Shown here in pieces: positions 1 through 11,729 of a stretch of DNA of 64,000 nt. The DNA comes from Ligustrum vulgare (lineage: Eukaryota; Streptophyta; Magnoliopsida; Lamiales; Oleaceae). Position numbers and translations under genes: made by a program. The stretch lies in assembly GCA_963555705.1 (NCBI GenBank), contig OY743170.1, positions 14,547,096-14,611,095 on the forward strand. Reading direction: 5' to 3'. Position 1 is the stretch's first letter. Every line of letters begins with the position of its first letter. The notes under the pieces are model-generated. The model searched no databases, was not told the DNA's origin, and saw only the letters and a list, made by a program, of their open reading frames with translations.

Positions 1-472
1 GATATTGATATTGGAAACTAGGATTTGAAATTGTTATGTTGAGGAATTATGAATTGATTTTATGGGATATTTTTTGGTGATATTGAAGTTTGTTGGAATT
101 GTTTTCAATATTTAAATCGTTGTGGACTAATTTGGAGTTATTTGTTATTGTTAGTTATGAAGTATACTTACGGATTTGATAAGTCCAAATTACAAGGGAG
201 ACTCTGCCTAGAATTTTATCACTTGGAATTAAGAACATAATATGGTATGCAACCACTAAGGGAATTGAGGTTAGAATTGCAAGTTCATTTACACCATAAG
301 CGAGATTTAGTAAATGATAAGTTATATTTTGAAAGATGAGTGAAGACAAGTATTATGGCGTTATTGGGAAGAATCTTAATTATTCTTGGGAACGGACTGA
401 TCACTAGTAAGAAATGATCACTTGTATTGGAGAATATTATAATTTATGAGGATAAGAGATAATACTGTTAAT
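1..472 (-). other. Degenerate continuation of pararetrovirus-like relic
   Basis: This stretch lies downstream, on the minus strand, of the movement-protein-like ORF at 473-1168. It has no usable open frame in that orientation. By position it would be the decayed remainder of the same viral insertion, running off the window edge. No domain is recognised, so the link rests on adjacency only. Confidence 0.3.
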
Positions 473-1168
473 TTATTTTGGAGACGAACGAAGAGCACGA
501 ATGTTGAGATTCGTACCCAAGAGTTTGTAATATGCTCTGTATATTACAGTGAGTGAATTTGATTCATCCAAACTAAGATTCTTAGTTTGAACATGAAGTT
601 TGAGAGTCTTAAGGATATGTTTATCAAAAAGACCGACTGTGAAATTTGGATAGCAGTTTGAAAAGATTGGACCACTTTCTAGATTTGATTCTAGAACGGT
701 CAAGAGTGAATTCTCGAAGTTTGAATGTCTTTGATCACGAAGAGTAATCAAGACAGGAATGTCAAGTCCAAGTCTGAACAAGGGCTTGAGAGCAATTTGA
801 ACAAGACCAATGTGTAAGAACTGAAATTTCTGACGATGTTCTTGTATGGAAATTTTTGAAAAGAGAGCAATCTCAGTATTTTGACCCAAAACATGCATGG
901 TTTGTTCATGAGTTTTGATGATGTAATTTTGAGAAAAATCAAATCGACCAATTTCATAGATAGATCATTTGTCTACCTTAGGAATTGTCCAATTATGAAG
1001 TAATTGTTCAATTTGAGAAATTTGAAGTTCACTTGTATTTTGAAAAGTTTCAGAATCATTTTGAAGTGATTCTTCAGTATTTTGAAAATTGTTTGACAAA
1101 TTATTAGCTCTATTTTTAGAACTACCAAATCCTTTGAACAAACTGGAAAAAGAGGACATTTTTAACAA
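473..1168 (-). pseudogene. Movement-protein-like relic of an endogenous pararetrovirus
   Basis: Two minus-strand reading frames form one broken coding region. The first (1168-965, 67 codons) starts MSSFSSLFKGF. The second (898-473, 141 codons) holds the recognisable part, with HIGLVQIALKPL, a GPIFSNCYPNFTV block and a terminal VIYRAYYK. From memory these resemble 30K-superfamily movement proteins of plant pararetroviruses (Caulimoviridae) integrated in plant genomes; such proteins move virus between cells through plasmodesmata. A stop and frame change separate the parts, so it is inactive. A tRNA-Met-type primer site lies about 230 bases upstream on the same strand, the order expected of a pararetroviral genome. 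No polymerase is present in the window. An LTR retrotransposon carrying a movement-like ORF is the alternative. Confidence 0.5.
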
Positions 1169-1395
1169 AGTAAGCTTGAAAGGTATTACTACCTACAAAT
1201 TGAAGGTATTTTGATGGTTTGTAGTTACTATAATTGGAGCACCGAACCTACTCCCCCATGTGGTCTTACTCGGGTCTTACTGAACTCGACTGCCCCTGCT
1301 CCCGGGTTTCATGTAACTCTCCCAGCAGTACCTAACATCAAAACACAAATAAAATAACAGATAACAACACTCTCCAAGGATAACTTGAACCTAAA

Positions 1396-1409
1396 TGGCT
1401 CTGATACCA
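1396..1409 (-). other. tRNA-Met-type primer binding site
   Basis: Read on the minus strand this is TGGTATCAGAGCCA, complementary to the 3' end of plant initiator tRNA-Met. That primer site is shared by caulimovirids and copia elements. It lies upstream of the movement-like ORF on the same strand. I see no LTR end beside it, which favours a pararetroviral origin. Confidence 0.6.
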
Positions 1410-1951
1410 AATAGAACCCAGGTTAGATAGATCAAGGATAGTGCAGATAGATCAGCAGAAATTCCCGCCTGAAGTTTCCCGTCCATTCAAAATACTTTAA
1501 TAAAAAATAAAATAAAATAAAAGTATCTATGCACAGGTTCCCGCCCCCTTGTTTTCCACAACAATTCAAATTTCTGCCAGTACAGACAACATTAAATGCC
1601 AATTTCAGAATCCATTAAATGCCTGTCAAACTAGCTTTAGTCAATATAAAAAAATAGAAAAAACAGGCACCATGCTCTCTCTGCTTCGAAGTCCAGTATC
1701 AACGAAAACAGGCTTTACCATTTGTTCTCTGTTTCAAGTCATTCTCTATCTGCTTCCAAGTCTTCTGATGTCATGTTTTAGAGTCTCTGTGAGGGTTTTC
1801 ATCCCGTCCTTCATTTACGAATGATTATGCTTCTTTTTCTCACCGATACAATCTGGGTGTTGCTCGAGGGAAACACACGACCAAATCTTGCACTAAATAT
1901 TTTACAGGTATCAATTCTTTTGGCGATGTTTGTAAATAGTTTTTGGGGAAG
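1410..1951. other. Unclassified sequence
   Basis: No gene or mobile-element end is recognised. A short A-rich run (AAAATAAAATAAAA) lies near 1505-1521. The short ORFs have no family resemblance. Confidence 0.4.
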
Positions 1952-2188
1952 ATGGCTGAAGGCGTAGTGGGTTTTATTGGGTTGGATGAAATCACCATGG
2001 TTTTGGCTGGTTCTCTGTATGATACCTGCAACGAAGACGTTGAAACCAACGGCATCGTTCAGTTGGAACGCTTTACACACATTGGAAATACAGTACTACA
2101 CAGCACACAAATTTGTACGTTTGAAAAACAACTCCAAACTTCATTTTCCTCTCTACATGCTATTGAACATAATTCATTCTTTGATTAA
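1952..2188 (+). pseudogene. Possible N-terminal fragment of a KBA-like dehydrogenase/aldolase
   Basis: The frame opens with an ATG and reads VVGFIGLDEITM then LAGSL. This resembles the Rossmann-fold start of the large plant fusion protein with hydroxyacid-dehydrogenase and class-II ketose-bisphosphate-aldolase-like domains. The likeness covers only about 20 residues and is then lost, and the frame ends after 79 codons from this ATG. The original would have been over 1,300 residues, so at best this is a first-exon relic. Chance resemblance cannot be excluded. Confidence 0.22.
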
Positions 2189-2611
2189 TTTTTTCTTCGA
2201 TTTGTTGTTTACATGCTGTCAGTTTGAATTACTATAAGTAGCACTATGTTTTTGTATAAAAGCTTGTGAGATTATTATAGGTTTAAAATATAATAGTTAT
2301 CCTTTTTTCCTGGAGATTTTTTGGTCTAGAGTTCTCAACTCTGTAATTTAAAAAGTCCAATTTTCCTCTTTTTTTTTTCTTTCCCCAGTGTCTGATGGAT
2401 GCCTTATTAGAGGCTTGCTATTTCTTATTGTCTCATTATTTGCATTGTTGAGCTTTTATGTTCCTGAATTTGAAAATTTGGTGAGACCTAGCTTTGGTAA
2501 ACTAGACTTGGTTGAGGGATGTCTTTTTGGATACGAATATTCTTTGTTTATTTGATTCTAAATGATGCTGGTAATTTATTGAATTCTTAAGTATTTATAT
2601 ATATCTATAGC

Positions 2612-2730
2612 TGATAGGTGTGCCTCCATTTCCCAATTGTTTATTTGATCAACAATAGATGATAGGCGTGCCTCCATTTCCCAATTGTTTATTCGATCAA
2701 CAATAGCTGATAGGCGTGCCTCCATTTCCC
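2612..2730. repeat. 48-bp tandem repeat, about 2.5 copies
   Basis: The unit begins TGATAGGYGTGCCTCCATTT and recurs at 2612, 2660 and 2708, an exact 48-bp spacing, with one or two base changes per unit. It has no coding content. Confidence 0.9.
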
Positions 2731-4038
2731 GTAAAGAACATTAGAACATATAAAGCAGGTTCTATAAAGCCCATTGTTCACAATACCCTCAGTTAGGTGC
2801 TCACCCTGAAGAAAAGGATTGAGCACTGATGTAGAGATGGATAATGTTAACTGACCCTCTTCTGTGAATAAACTACTTGCATAATCTTATCAAATCTATT
2901 TCTACCAAAATGATTATCCTTTGATTCATCATTAGCTTGGGAAAAGGAGTTGCTCCGCAGGACTTGAGAAGCAAATCCCATTTTTCAGTTCATTCTTAAT
3001 TTATCTGTAGCCAAAAACAAAATAGTTGTGAAGGCCTACATACAAAGTTCAAATTTATGCCATTTCTGAATGTACAGTATATTAAAAAGAAAAGAAGACA
3101 AGAATCTTACAGAATAGTCATCATGAAACATAGAGAGATCTTTTCCAAGTCACCTATTGCTAGAAGCAGTTGACTTCTTTGATGAATTCATTAAATTATT
3201 TCGACCATTGGGGCCTTTTGCATTAGCATGATTGCTTGAATTCTTAGAATGATCTGGTGCATATTGTTAAAATATAAGTGGTATAATATGCATTTTTATT
3301 GGAATGAAGAAATTGCATATATTTCATATCTCGCATAAGAAATGTCTTGACAATTTTATGATAACTCTTATTTGTGTCTGCTCGATCTTTTTCTTTCCAA
3401 CTCTGCTTCAAAGTCCAGAGAGGTCCACATTTATGAATAGATAATGGTAGTCGAAACTACTTGAAAGCAATTTAAGAAACCAAAGAAATACTATTAAAAT
3501 CGTATTAAACACTAAAATTCAAAGACATGAATGTTGTCAATGATTTTTACTTTCCTTGCAACTGTTATTTACAAATTTTTGGTTGTTAAATGAAATTATT
3601 GATGGTATTTATTATTTTATTTCATTAGTCCTTGCTTTTACAAGTCCAAAGTAATTCATATTTATGAGTTATGAGATCCAACGTCTCTCCATTTTTTTAA
3701 TACTACTTCGTCTTTTATTGTCATTTAATGTTATGCTGCGATCAAAGTATGGACAAGTTTAAAGCTTTGAAAAATTTTACAGATACATAACATTTTCTTT
3801 TGTGGCCAGGTTGACAAAGTTTTGGGGTTTATAAATTTATAGTGATTATGCATCCATCATTCAATTGTGACCAAGGGAAAGCCAATGTTCCCCCTCTGTT
3901 TTTTGTTTTAATATCTACCATTGTTTTTTGTTTCAATGTGCAGAGTGAAATACTTGAAATACTTGTTCCAACTGGGTCATGAAATAATTGCTATCAAACA
4001 GGGTCTTGAAAACTTGCTCCAATGGGGTGATAATTTGA
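2731..4038. other. Noncoding, unclassified
   Basis: AT-rich DNA with no ORF of note and no transposon end that I recognise. Part of it could be decayed intron or upstream exon DNA of the MutY relic that follows, but I found no upstream MutY exon. Confidence 0.4.
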
Positions 4039-4845
4039 GTGAAAGCACCCATTGTTGAAGATAAAACTGAGTTCCCAAAATCAGTCTCTTCTCTTCAGGA
4101 GGTCAAAGGAATTGGAGATTACACTGCTGGTGCAATCACATCTGTTGCATATAACGAGGTTGGTAAATTAGGTTGTGTTTTGTCTAAATCACAACCTTCT
4201 CATGTTGCTACAAAAAATTAAATGCTTGCTCTTTAGAAAATGGCGATGGTTGATGGGAATGTAATTAGAGTGGTTGCCAGACTAAAGGCTTTATCTTAAA
4301 ATCCAAGAAACTCAAAAACAGTCAAGAATTTTTGGTAATACCATCTCCATTCAAACATGAATGCTCATTAGCACCAACGTTTTTTAATGTAAAGGGTGTT
4401 TTAGTGTACTCCTTCAAAATTTGTCAAATCAACATTAACCGGTGAATTGTTGCTCCACGAGATATTGTAACTTAACAATTTCCTTAAAAATAAATCACTA
4501 GATTTCATAAATTGTACACTTATAGTTTTCAGCGAATAAGGAAAAATATAATCAGTCTTTATTTTGGTTTAGAAATCCATTTTCTGTCATTGTTTTGCTC
4601 TATCATTTTGCGTTTAAATTTGCCATTAACTTTCCTTACCATGCTTTACATTTCCATTTCATAGGATTGATCCTTCTAGGCCTGGTGAATTTAATCAGGC
4701 TGTCGTGGAGCTTGGTGCAACAGTAAGCACCCCTTATAGCACCCAGCTGCTCCACATGCCCGATATCACATCAATGTCATGTACTGTTGCTCTCCACCTT
4801 TGTCCCAGTTCAAGTCACAAACTACGCTCTGAAGGTTGTCAGCAT
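4039..4845 (+). pseudogene. MUTYH: MutY-type adenine DNA glycosylase, three-exon relic
   Basis: MutY removes adenine mispaired with 8-oxoguanine in base-excision repair. Three exon-like blocks are in order. 4039-4158 reads FPKSVSSL then GIGDYTAGAI, the helix-hairpin-helix region, followed by GT. 4237-4334 reads VDGNVIRVVARLKALS, then an in-frame TAA, then SKTVKNFW at a GT donor; it is preceded by CTTTAG. 4665 to about 4845 follows an ATAG acceptor and reads DPSRPGEFNQAVVELGA. The [4Fe-4S] loop (PSC..CP.S..C) is present but in a shifted frame, and the first cluster cysteine codon is AGC (serine). The N-terminal catalytic half and the C-terminal 8-oxoG recognition domain are missing. Retained introns point to a genomic duplication or transposon capture, not a retrocopy. 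Confidence 0.85.
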
Positions 4846-5093
4846 GTATAAATGGCTTCGAATGGGAATGAAAACACTGGACTTAGATATGTAGACTTGA
4901 GTAGGCCGATGTTATTGATTATAAGTAGGTTTCTAATATTTTAGGTTTGAGATTCTTTGATCATGAAAAATTTTACTGAATGAAGTGGGAAAATATTAAA
5001 TGTTCTTTTTTTTTTATTTGATTCTATTATGCGAACTATAGACTTTGAATATATATATATATATTTTTTGAAATCACTCACACGAATTACAAC
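4846..5093. other. Noncoding spacer before a Helitron end
   Basis: AT-rich, with a short (AT)n run near 5050-5063. Nothing else is recognised. Confidence 0.4.
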
Positions 5094-5121
5094 TTTCGTG
5101 CAACGCGCGGGTAAAAACTAG
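5094..5121 (+). mobile_element. Helitron 3' terminus
   Basis: The block reads TTCGTGCAACGCGCGGG and ends ACTAG followed by T. This is the hairpin-plus-CTAG|T pattern of the better preserved Helitron ends at 11571-11601 and 17930-17950. No matching TC 5' end was found upstream, so the element length is unknown. The MutY relic could lie inside it. Confidence 0.6.
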
Positions 5122-5125
5122 TTAA

Positions 5126-5445
5126 TGTAAGGTCTTTTATGCATAGATATCAGGTCATTATTCCCAATTCCATGATGAGACGAATTAGATTAACATGAAA
5201 TTCAGTATATAAAGTCGGTTATGGTCCTTAAATCACATGTACTGTTCATTATGTTCAGACATCCCATCATTAGAGAAAAAATAAGGACTACGTGTTAATT
5301 TGGAAGATTCAACCGCCATAATCGATTACCGTGAACCACCTTTGATTAAGGTATGCTTTCGTTTCAGTTATTGAATCTTGATAATTCCATTATGATGATT
5401 TTGGATTATAGATAAAAAATTATCCATGTAATAAATCTTCTAACA
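5126..5445 (+). mobile_element. Shortened solo LTR related to the copia element at 42-46.6 kb
   Basis: It starts TGTAAGG and ends CTTCTAACA. Between them it follows the LTRs at 41972-42424 and 46124-46578 read on the minus strand; shared stretches include GATATCAGGTCATTA, CAGTATATAAAGTC and CATCCCATCAT. It is 320 bp against 453-455 bp, mainly through a deletion near the start, and is strongly diverged. No target duplication is visible. Confidence 0.7.
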
Positions 5446-5475
5446 TTCTCTACCCTCTTTGCTCTTTTTAGCTAA

Positions 5476-6526
5476 CTAGAAGTAGGTACATGCGTTGCAC
5501 ATCTTATGTATAGGATGATTGAGATGCGTAATTTTTTTGAAGTACTAATAGTATTTTTAAAAGTAGTTGAGGTATTAAATATTATGAAATTTTTTAATTT
5601 TTAAAAAAGTTATATATGAATATTTTTTTATGAAATTATGTATATAATAATGTGAAAATTTTGAATAAATTTTTCATTGAGGTAGTTGACATACTCGTAT
5701 TTTGTTGAAGAAATTCATGTTGTGCCACAAAATCATAAGGAGTTGCATACAATGATATTAAATTATATTATACGTACATTGTATATTATTAGGTAATATA
5801 TTAATGTAATGAACTATGTTATTAATATTACTAATTGATAATGATGTTATTATGTAAGGATTTAGAGTATCTCATTGTTATGTATTTATTTATAACATAA
5901 TTTTTCTTAAAAAATTTAAAGAAAAAACTATAATTATAAATCAGTCCGAAACTTGAAAAATATTGAGAAGAACACCCAAATAATAAAAGGACAAAAGATG
6001 TTAAATGTGAATTAAAGTTTTTGAAATATTTTTTGTATGTAATCTATGAAATAAAAGCAGAGAATTAATGGAATTATAGCATTTTTAATTGAAGTTTACG
6101 TACGTGGTTATTATATTCATAATATAATACATATGCAATATAAACTATAAAATTTGAGTAGATGATTCAATTTTTAAAATTTTGGATGTAATATTTTTAA
6201 TATTATATTAATATATTATATTCTAATAATATTTATTAAAAGACATGGTAGTTTTTTCTTCTTTTTTTAATACTAAATAGATAAAAAGTCTAATAATGTG
6301 AGAATAATAACATGAAATTTTATTACAACATTTTAAAATGGTTATAGTAAGTTAATTTAATACCAAATAAATGAAATAGTATAATAATAAATTACTTAAT
6401 GTAATAAATTATTTAATGTTATTAAATAGGGGTAAGAGTATAATGGGTATATAGCAAAATATATAGGGGTAAAATAGATATTCAAAAGATTCTCCAACAT
6501 TCATCCTTTTAGATAAAGTAGATAGA
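5476..6526 (-). mobile_element. Probable Helitron on the minus strand
   Basis: Read on the minus strand the left edge is ATGTGCAACGCATGT, then CTAG|T, a Helitron 3' end with a small imperfect hairpin. The right edge reads TCTATCTATCTAC, similar to the TCTATAC 5' ends elsewhere in the window. A GATA microsatellite blurs the exact 5' base. There is no ORF, so it is non-autonomous. Confidence 0.5.
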
Positions 6527-6538
6527 TAGAAGTAGAAG

Positions 6539-6566
6539 ATAGATAGATAGATAGATAGATAGATAA
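6539..6566. repeat. (GATA)n microsatellite
   Basis: Seven uninterrupted GATA units directly beside the presumed Helitron 5' end. Confidence 0.95.
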
Positions 6567-7461
6567 AATTAACTTATCAAGGAAATGGAAAAGGGAAACT
6601 TACATACATGCTGGCCTGGGATTTGGGGGAGGGGGGAAATAAAAACTTCAAATGCTAGAGTGATACACTACTTGAATTGTGACAAAAAATTTATCCGAGA
6701 AACAATGCTCTTGTTTTGTTCTCTTTAAAAAAATTATTTTTTTCTATAGTATTCAATTTCAATCATCCATTAAAAATCAAACCCTCAATATTTGATTTTT
6801 CAATCAAATTTCAACCATCCATCTCCTAAAATTCACTATTCATTTCAGAAAACTCTTTTTAAATAATATCAAACACATACTATATAATAAAATTATCTTT
6901 GGTCATTGCTCTTAATATTGGTACATACACAATACTGATACTGTAATTGCTTGGGTTGCCTATCCCTGTAATACTTGGATAGTAACATAGACTATTTCTT
7001 GGTTTTTGTCCTAGTTCTGGTACAGAGCACTAGATTTCGCATTTGAATTTTTCCTCTTTAACCTCACGACAAAATAAAGCCATTACAAAACTATCCTCTT
7101 TGCATGAAGATTAGTTATATTTCAATTTATTAGTATTTGAACAATCTCATAATATGGGAAGGAAATCTATCTAATTCTTGAAAATAAATAGCACGTCAAT
7201 AATATCAAAGGCAAAAGAGAAATTCTAGACATAGGTCAAGCATTTCTATAATATTCTTACCATAATATTAGTGAGTTAAATTGTATACGTTCCTTCTAGC
7301 AATTATCTGATGAAAATAAAATGTAGAAAACCATCACTGGAATCATAAAAATATATTAGAAAATTTTATTTATTTTATTAAAGTTTCCTTTTGCACGATG
7401 TGATTGTAAAAGCCATGTAGAATTAGTGACACATATTAAACTGGCATATATGTTTACGTGA
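6567..7461. other. AT-rich noncoding, may include a small Helitron
   Basis: No gene is seen. ATACTATATAATAAAATTA near 6876-6894 resembles a Helitron 5' start without a clean TC, and could pair with the Helitron end at 7491 to give an element of about 0.6 kb. Confidence 0.35.
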
Positions 7462-7491
7462 GATGTGTGCAATGCACATGCTTAATACTAG
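7462..7491 (+). mobile_element. Helitron 3' terminus with hairpin
   Basis: A TGTGC-AAT-GCACA stem-loop is followed about 8 bases later by TACTAG|T, the terminal pattern of plant Helitrons. The 5' end is uncertain. Confidence 0.55.
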
Positions 7492-8531
7492 TTACACAAT
7501 ATGTGACACATATGCTATAATGCATTTATGTATAATCTATCAGTTATTTATACCACTACCGCCAATGACACTGAACCATTCTCTGTCACATCATATTTCC
7601 ACTATTGTCATCAACGTCTATTTGTACCACCATCACAATCGTGCCAACCATTTATGTACCATCATCACCATTGGCAATCACCTACATCTTCATTCTCCCT
7701 ACCACCAAGACAAATGGAATCGTTGGACCATCTCAAAAACATGAATAACCACCACATAAACATCCACCACAATTTTTTTATCCGAAATTTCCACCATTTC
7801 TCACGGTGACCACAAGAAGTCTACATCTTCTTCTTTGGTACTAGATGATGTTTCACAATATTTATGTTTGCGTGTATTTGCATTTAAAGAAAAATCAATA
7901 ATAATAAACTAAAAAGGAAGTTATAATAAAATTGGAAAAAAAATCTCAAAGAAGAAGTGCCAAAATTTCCACATTGAAGAATCGTCTTTGATTAGAAAAT
8001 GCATATGGCAGTTAAACTAGGCGAGGGCGACATTACCAATTCGCTGAAATTGATGTTTATTTCAAATATCTCGTAGACTCGTACCAATAATTTATTTATT
8101 TATTTTAAAAAAAAAAACAAACGGTACTATGACATGTAGATTGATGACTCTTTCCTCCAATTCAGTACTTGTAGTTGTAGTACATCCCCAATTCAAATGG
8201 CTGAGAACTGTTAGATACTTCGCTGAATTTCAGAAATCATGTCATAAATATTTAATATTTTATTTAACTGCCCAAATTGCCCTGCATTTGTTAAAATGTC
8301 ACGTTTAAAGAATGGCGGGGCAATTCCATCGTGCAATTGGTGTTCAAGACAAGTGGTTGTGGTACCCACACCAATTCTTTTTTAGACGAAAATGGAATTT
8401 TATTATTTTTTATTTTTTCGAAAATTGTAATTGATTATAGACGATGTTGAATAAATTTTGCCAAACACTTGCTTAAGTATTTTTCACTTATAAAAGTAAA
8501 AAATCAAAGTTATTTATAACTGACATTTTTT
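7492..8531. other. Noncoding
   Basis: A CAT/CAC-rich stretch (about 7550-7810) gives two overlapping 93-codon ORFs of low complexity (histidine-rich) with no family resemblance. The rest is AT-rich. Confidence 0.4.
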
Positions 8532-9676
8532 TAGGGGTGAACGTAGTTTGGTTTCGGCGGTTTGTAACAAGATTTCTAACCAAACAATTTTAAACAGTTT
8601 GAAGTTTTTTCAAACCAAATCAAACAATTTCATTTTTAAAAACCAAACCAAACCAAATTTTTTTTTTTTTTTTTTTTTTATTTATTTATTTTTTTTTTTT
8701 GTCGGTTTGGTGCGATTTGAAATCGCAGTTTGTAGATTCCAAACGAGCTCAAAGACACATATTCGTCTAAAATCTCAAGTTGAGATTTCGAGTTAAACTA
8801 GCTCAATAATTGTATCCGACTCTCATTGATTGCATTGATCTGATTATTGTATGGTCACGAATCTGATCACATACTACCAACGCATAATTGTTCCATAAAT
8901 TCAATGGATTGAATATCATGAGTTATCCTTGAAAAACATCTTTTGAGATTAAATTAATAAGGAAGGATTTGTTGGTATAACAAATAACATGTTATACGAG
9001 AGAATAAATACATTAAATCCTCGTGTAGTCACAAATCACCGTAACACAACACAAAATGATGTCTTTATGTAGAGTAAACAGTTATCAAAACAATCGCATA
9101 CTAACTTTCTATAATGAAAATATGAAAAACAGTCTGCAATAAATGACAATTACATGTAGATTTAATACCAAATGTAGATCAAATAATAATTGCTGCAACA
9201 TCTACAAGATACATAATAAATCAATTTATGTTGATAAACAAACTAATTATATAGAAGCAAACATTTAAAATTTTCTTCAATAAACATTAATTAGTTCTTC
9301 CCTTAAGAATTATATTTTAAGAAAATATCTTTGACAATGATTATGAAATGTGGGAGCAAGAATTTATTTCAAATGATTATTGATTTGAACAATTTGGCTC
9401 CTTAATTTTCTTCGTTAAGAATAAAAGTGTGCTGCATGTTTTTAAAATTGAATGTTTGCCTTTATTTTTACTATTTTGTTATTTTTTTAAATTTTAGCGA
9501 GTTGGCGGTTTGTAACCATGGTTTTGACAATTGAAACTTAAACCAAATCGTTTAAGGCGGTTTAAAATTTTTCCAAGTCAAATCAAATCATTTCAAATTT
9601 AAAACCGAACAAAACCAAACCATTTGTTGCAGTTTTATTTGGTTTTGCGGTTTGATCGTTTATTTGTTCGCCCCTA
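8532..9676. mobile_element. Non-autonomous hAT-like element, 1.1 kb
   Basis: Ends are TAGGGGTGAAC and its inverted form GTTCGCCCCTA. The subterminal DNA is rich in AAACCG and CAAACC motifs. The right arm shows the same kind of motif in inverse order. Its left arm matches the right arm of the element at 28703-29776 in opposite orientation, so both belong to one family. No transposase ORF is present. No matching 8-bp target duplication survives. Confidence 0.8.
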
Positions 9677-9814
9677 GTTTAATACTCATTATTCAAAACC
9701 TCATTTCCATCCATACATTCTACCAATAAAATAATTTAAACATAAACTAAAACATATTCTGTAATTTTTAACCACACGTTTTTCAAATATTTACTATTAC
9801 AAAGCACATTTATA

Positions 9815-9932
9815 TCTATACTATATATAAAGGGAGGATAGTTGATTAATGTGAATGCAAAGTGGATTAATGTGAATGCAAAGTGAATTAGTGTGAATGC
9901 AAAATCTAGATAGATATGAATGCATTTATTAC

Positions 9933-9977
<45 letters not shown>

Positions 9978-10104
9978 TATTTTATGATAAATACCAAACA
10001 ATAGTTAATAATTTTTAATTTTAATAATTGTGCAAAGATTTGCAAAGATTATATGATATAATAACTTCTTGATTTTTAATGTTGTTCAATTGTCGTATCT
10101 ATAA
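9815..10104 (+). mobile_element. Helitron unit B0 (5' part only)
   Basis: It starts A|TCTATACTATATATAAAGG and carries three GTGAATGCAAARTG-type units, then a (TA)n tract. It is cut at 10104 where the next unit begins. It preserves an uninterrupted copy of AATTTTTAATTTTAATAA, the empty site for the Helitron inserted in unit B2. Confidence 0.7.
9937..9974. repeat. (TA)n microsatellite
   Basis: About 18 TA units inside Helitron unit B0. Confidence 0.95.
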
Positions 10105-11601
10105 TCTATACTACATATAAAGGGAGAATAGTGGATTAGTGTGAATGCAAAGTGGATTGATATGAATGCATTTATTGCCTATATATAAAAATATTAATAT
10201 TATTGTATATTAAAAACTAAACAATGGTTAATATTTTTTTTAATAATTGTACAAAGATTATATGATATAATAATTTCTTAATCTTCAATATTGTTCAATT
10301 GTCATATATTTGATGATTTAATATTAAATACATATTTATAGTTTATTGTGATTTTTGAACGAAAATTGAGAAAAAGTTAAATATGTAAGACAAATGCTGA
10401 AATTATAATAAATATATTTATATCTTGAACAAGCATCAATATTTGTATTCATAATATTACATCTAACATTATGCACAATTAAAAAAATATAGAATTTGCA
10501 TTTATCATTCAATAAAGTTTTCGATAATTTGGATTATTTATGTTGTTTTTAAATTTTAATAATTGTTGCGATAAAAAATTAGTTTTGTATTTGTGTTGAT
10601 TATGTAGAATCATTAAATTTTATGAATGCTTGTCTATATTGCGGATAGGAATTTCAATTCATCGCAATGATGGAAATCTATACTATATATAAAAGTAGAA
10701 TAGTTTGGAAAAATTCAATTTTTTAATTCTTTACTATTAAATATTTTAATAAATTAACCCTTTGTTCAACAACAATATTTTTGTTTTGAGGTAAAATGTG
10801 TGGTTAAAAAATTGTTTTGAAAAAATATGTGGTTAAAAAGTGAGTTGAAAAAATGTGCTGCTTATAAATAATATATAGAAAAAGTTATTTAACGAAGGTA
10901 ATAATGAAGAGTTAATGCTTTGATTTTTTTTTTTTGGTTAATAATATTAATAGAATGAGTAATATTTTTTAATCATTCTTAATTTTAATAATTTTTAAAG
11001 ATTATAGGATATAATTTTTGGTATAATTTTGTAATCTCCAACTTTACTTGGTTGTCGTATCATTATAATCACAAGATTTTCAAAATTATTATTGTGACTA
11101 CTTATTTTTGCAAATAAAGTTTTATTGGTTAAATACAAATATTTTGACTATTTCTTTTTAATTATTATGATTGATGTTTTTGAATGAAAATTAAAAAATA
11201 CGTTAAATACAAGAGACAAATGTAAAAGTTATGATAAATATGCTAATACATTTTACATGCATCAATATTCGTGCACATAATATTACATCAAATGTGATAT
11301 ACCATTACAAAACTACTAAATTTACCTTTTCAACGAAGTTATTAATAATTCTTTAAAACTATTGAAATCAATAATAATTTATTATTTAAATATATAAATT
11401 GATGTTTACTATTCAAAGAGTTTTTTAATAATTTGAATTACTTATGTTATTTTTTTAAATCCTAATAATTATTGTAATAGAGAATTCTTTTTTATGCATT
11501 TATATGTGTTGATTATGTTTAAACACTAAAATTTTATGAATACTTATTAAAATCGATATTGCGGATAATAACTTTCGTGCATCGCACGGGTGAAATACTA
11601 G
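10105..11601 (+). mobile_element. Composite Helitron (B1 + C1)
   Basis: It starts TCTATACTACATATAAAGG and ends CGTGCATCGCACGGGTG then ATACTAG|T, a full Helitron 3' end with a GTGC/GCAC hairpin. A second 5'-like TCTATACTATATATAAAAG at 10677 divides it into a B part and a C part. The same B-then-C junction (CATCGCA.. then TGGAAATCTATA) recurs at 16740-16765, so the composite behaves as one unit, perhaps through read-through of the B terminator. It has no Rep/helicase and is non-autonomous. Confidence 0.75.
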
Positions 11602-11729
11602 TTATATATAAAGGGAGAATAGTGGATTAGTGTGAATGTAAAATCTGGATAGATGTAAATGTATTTATTGCCTTTTCTCTCTCTATATATATGCAAAATA
11701 ATGGTTAATATTTTTTTAACAATTTTTAA

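Noticed and set aside
7463..7809. Two 93-codon histidine-rich ORFs
   Set aside because: Overlapping frames in CAT/CAC-rich DNA directly after a Helitron end; low complexity with no family match.
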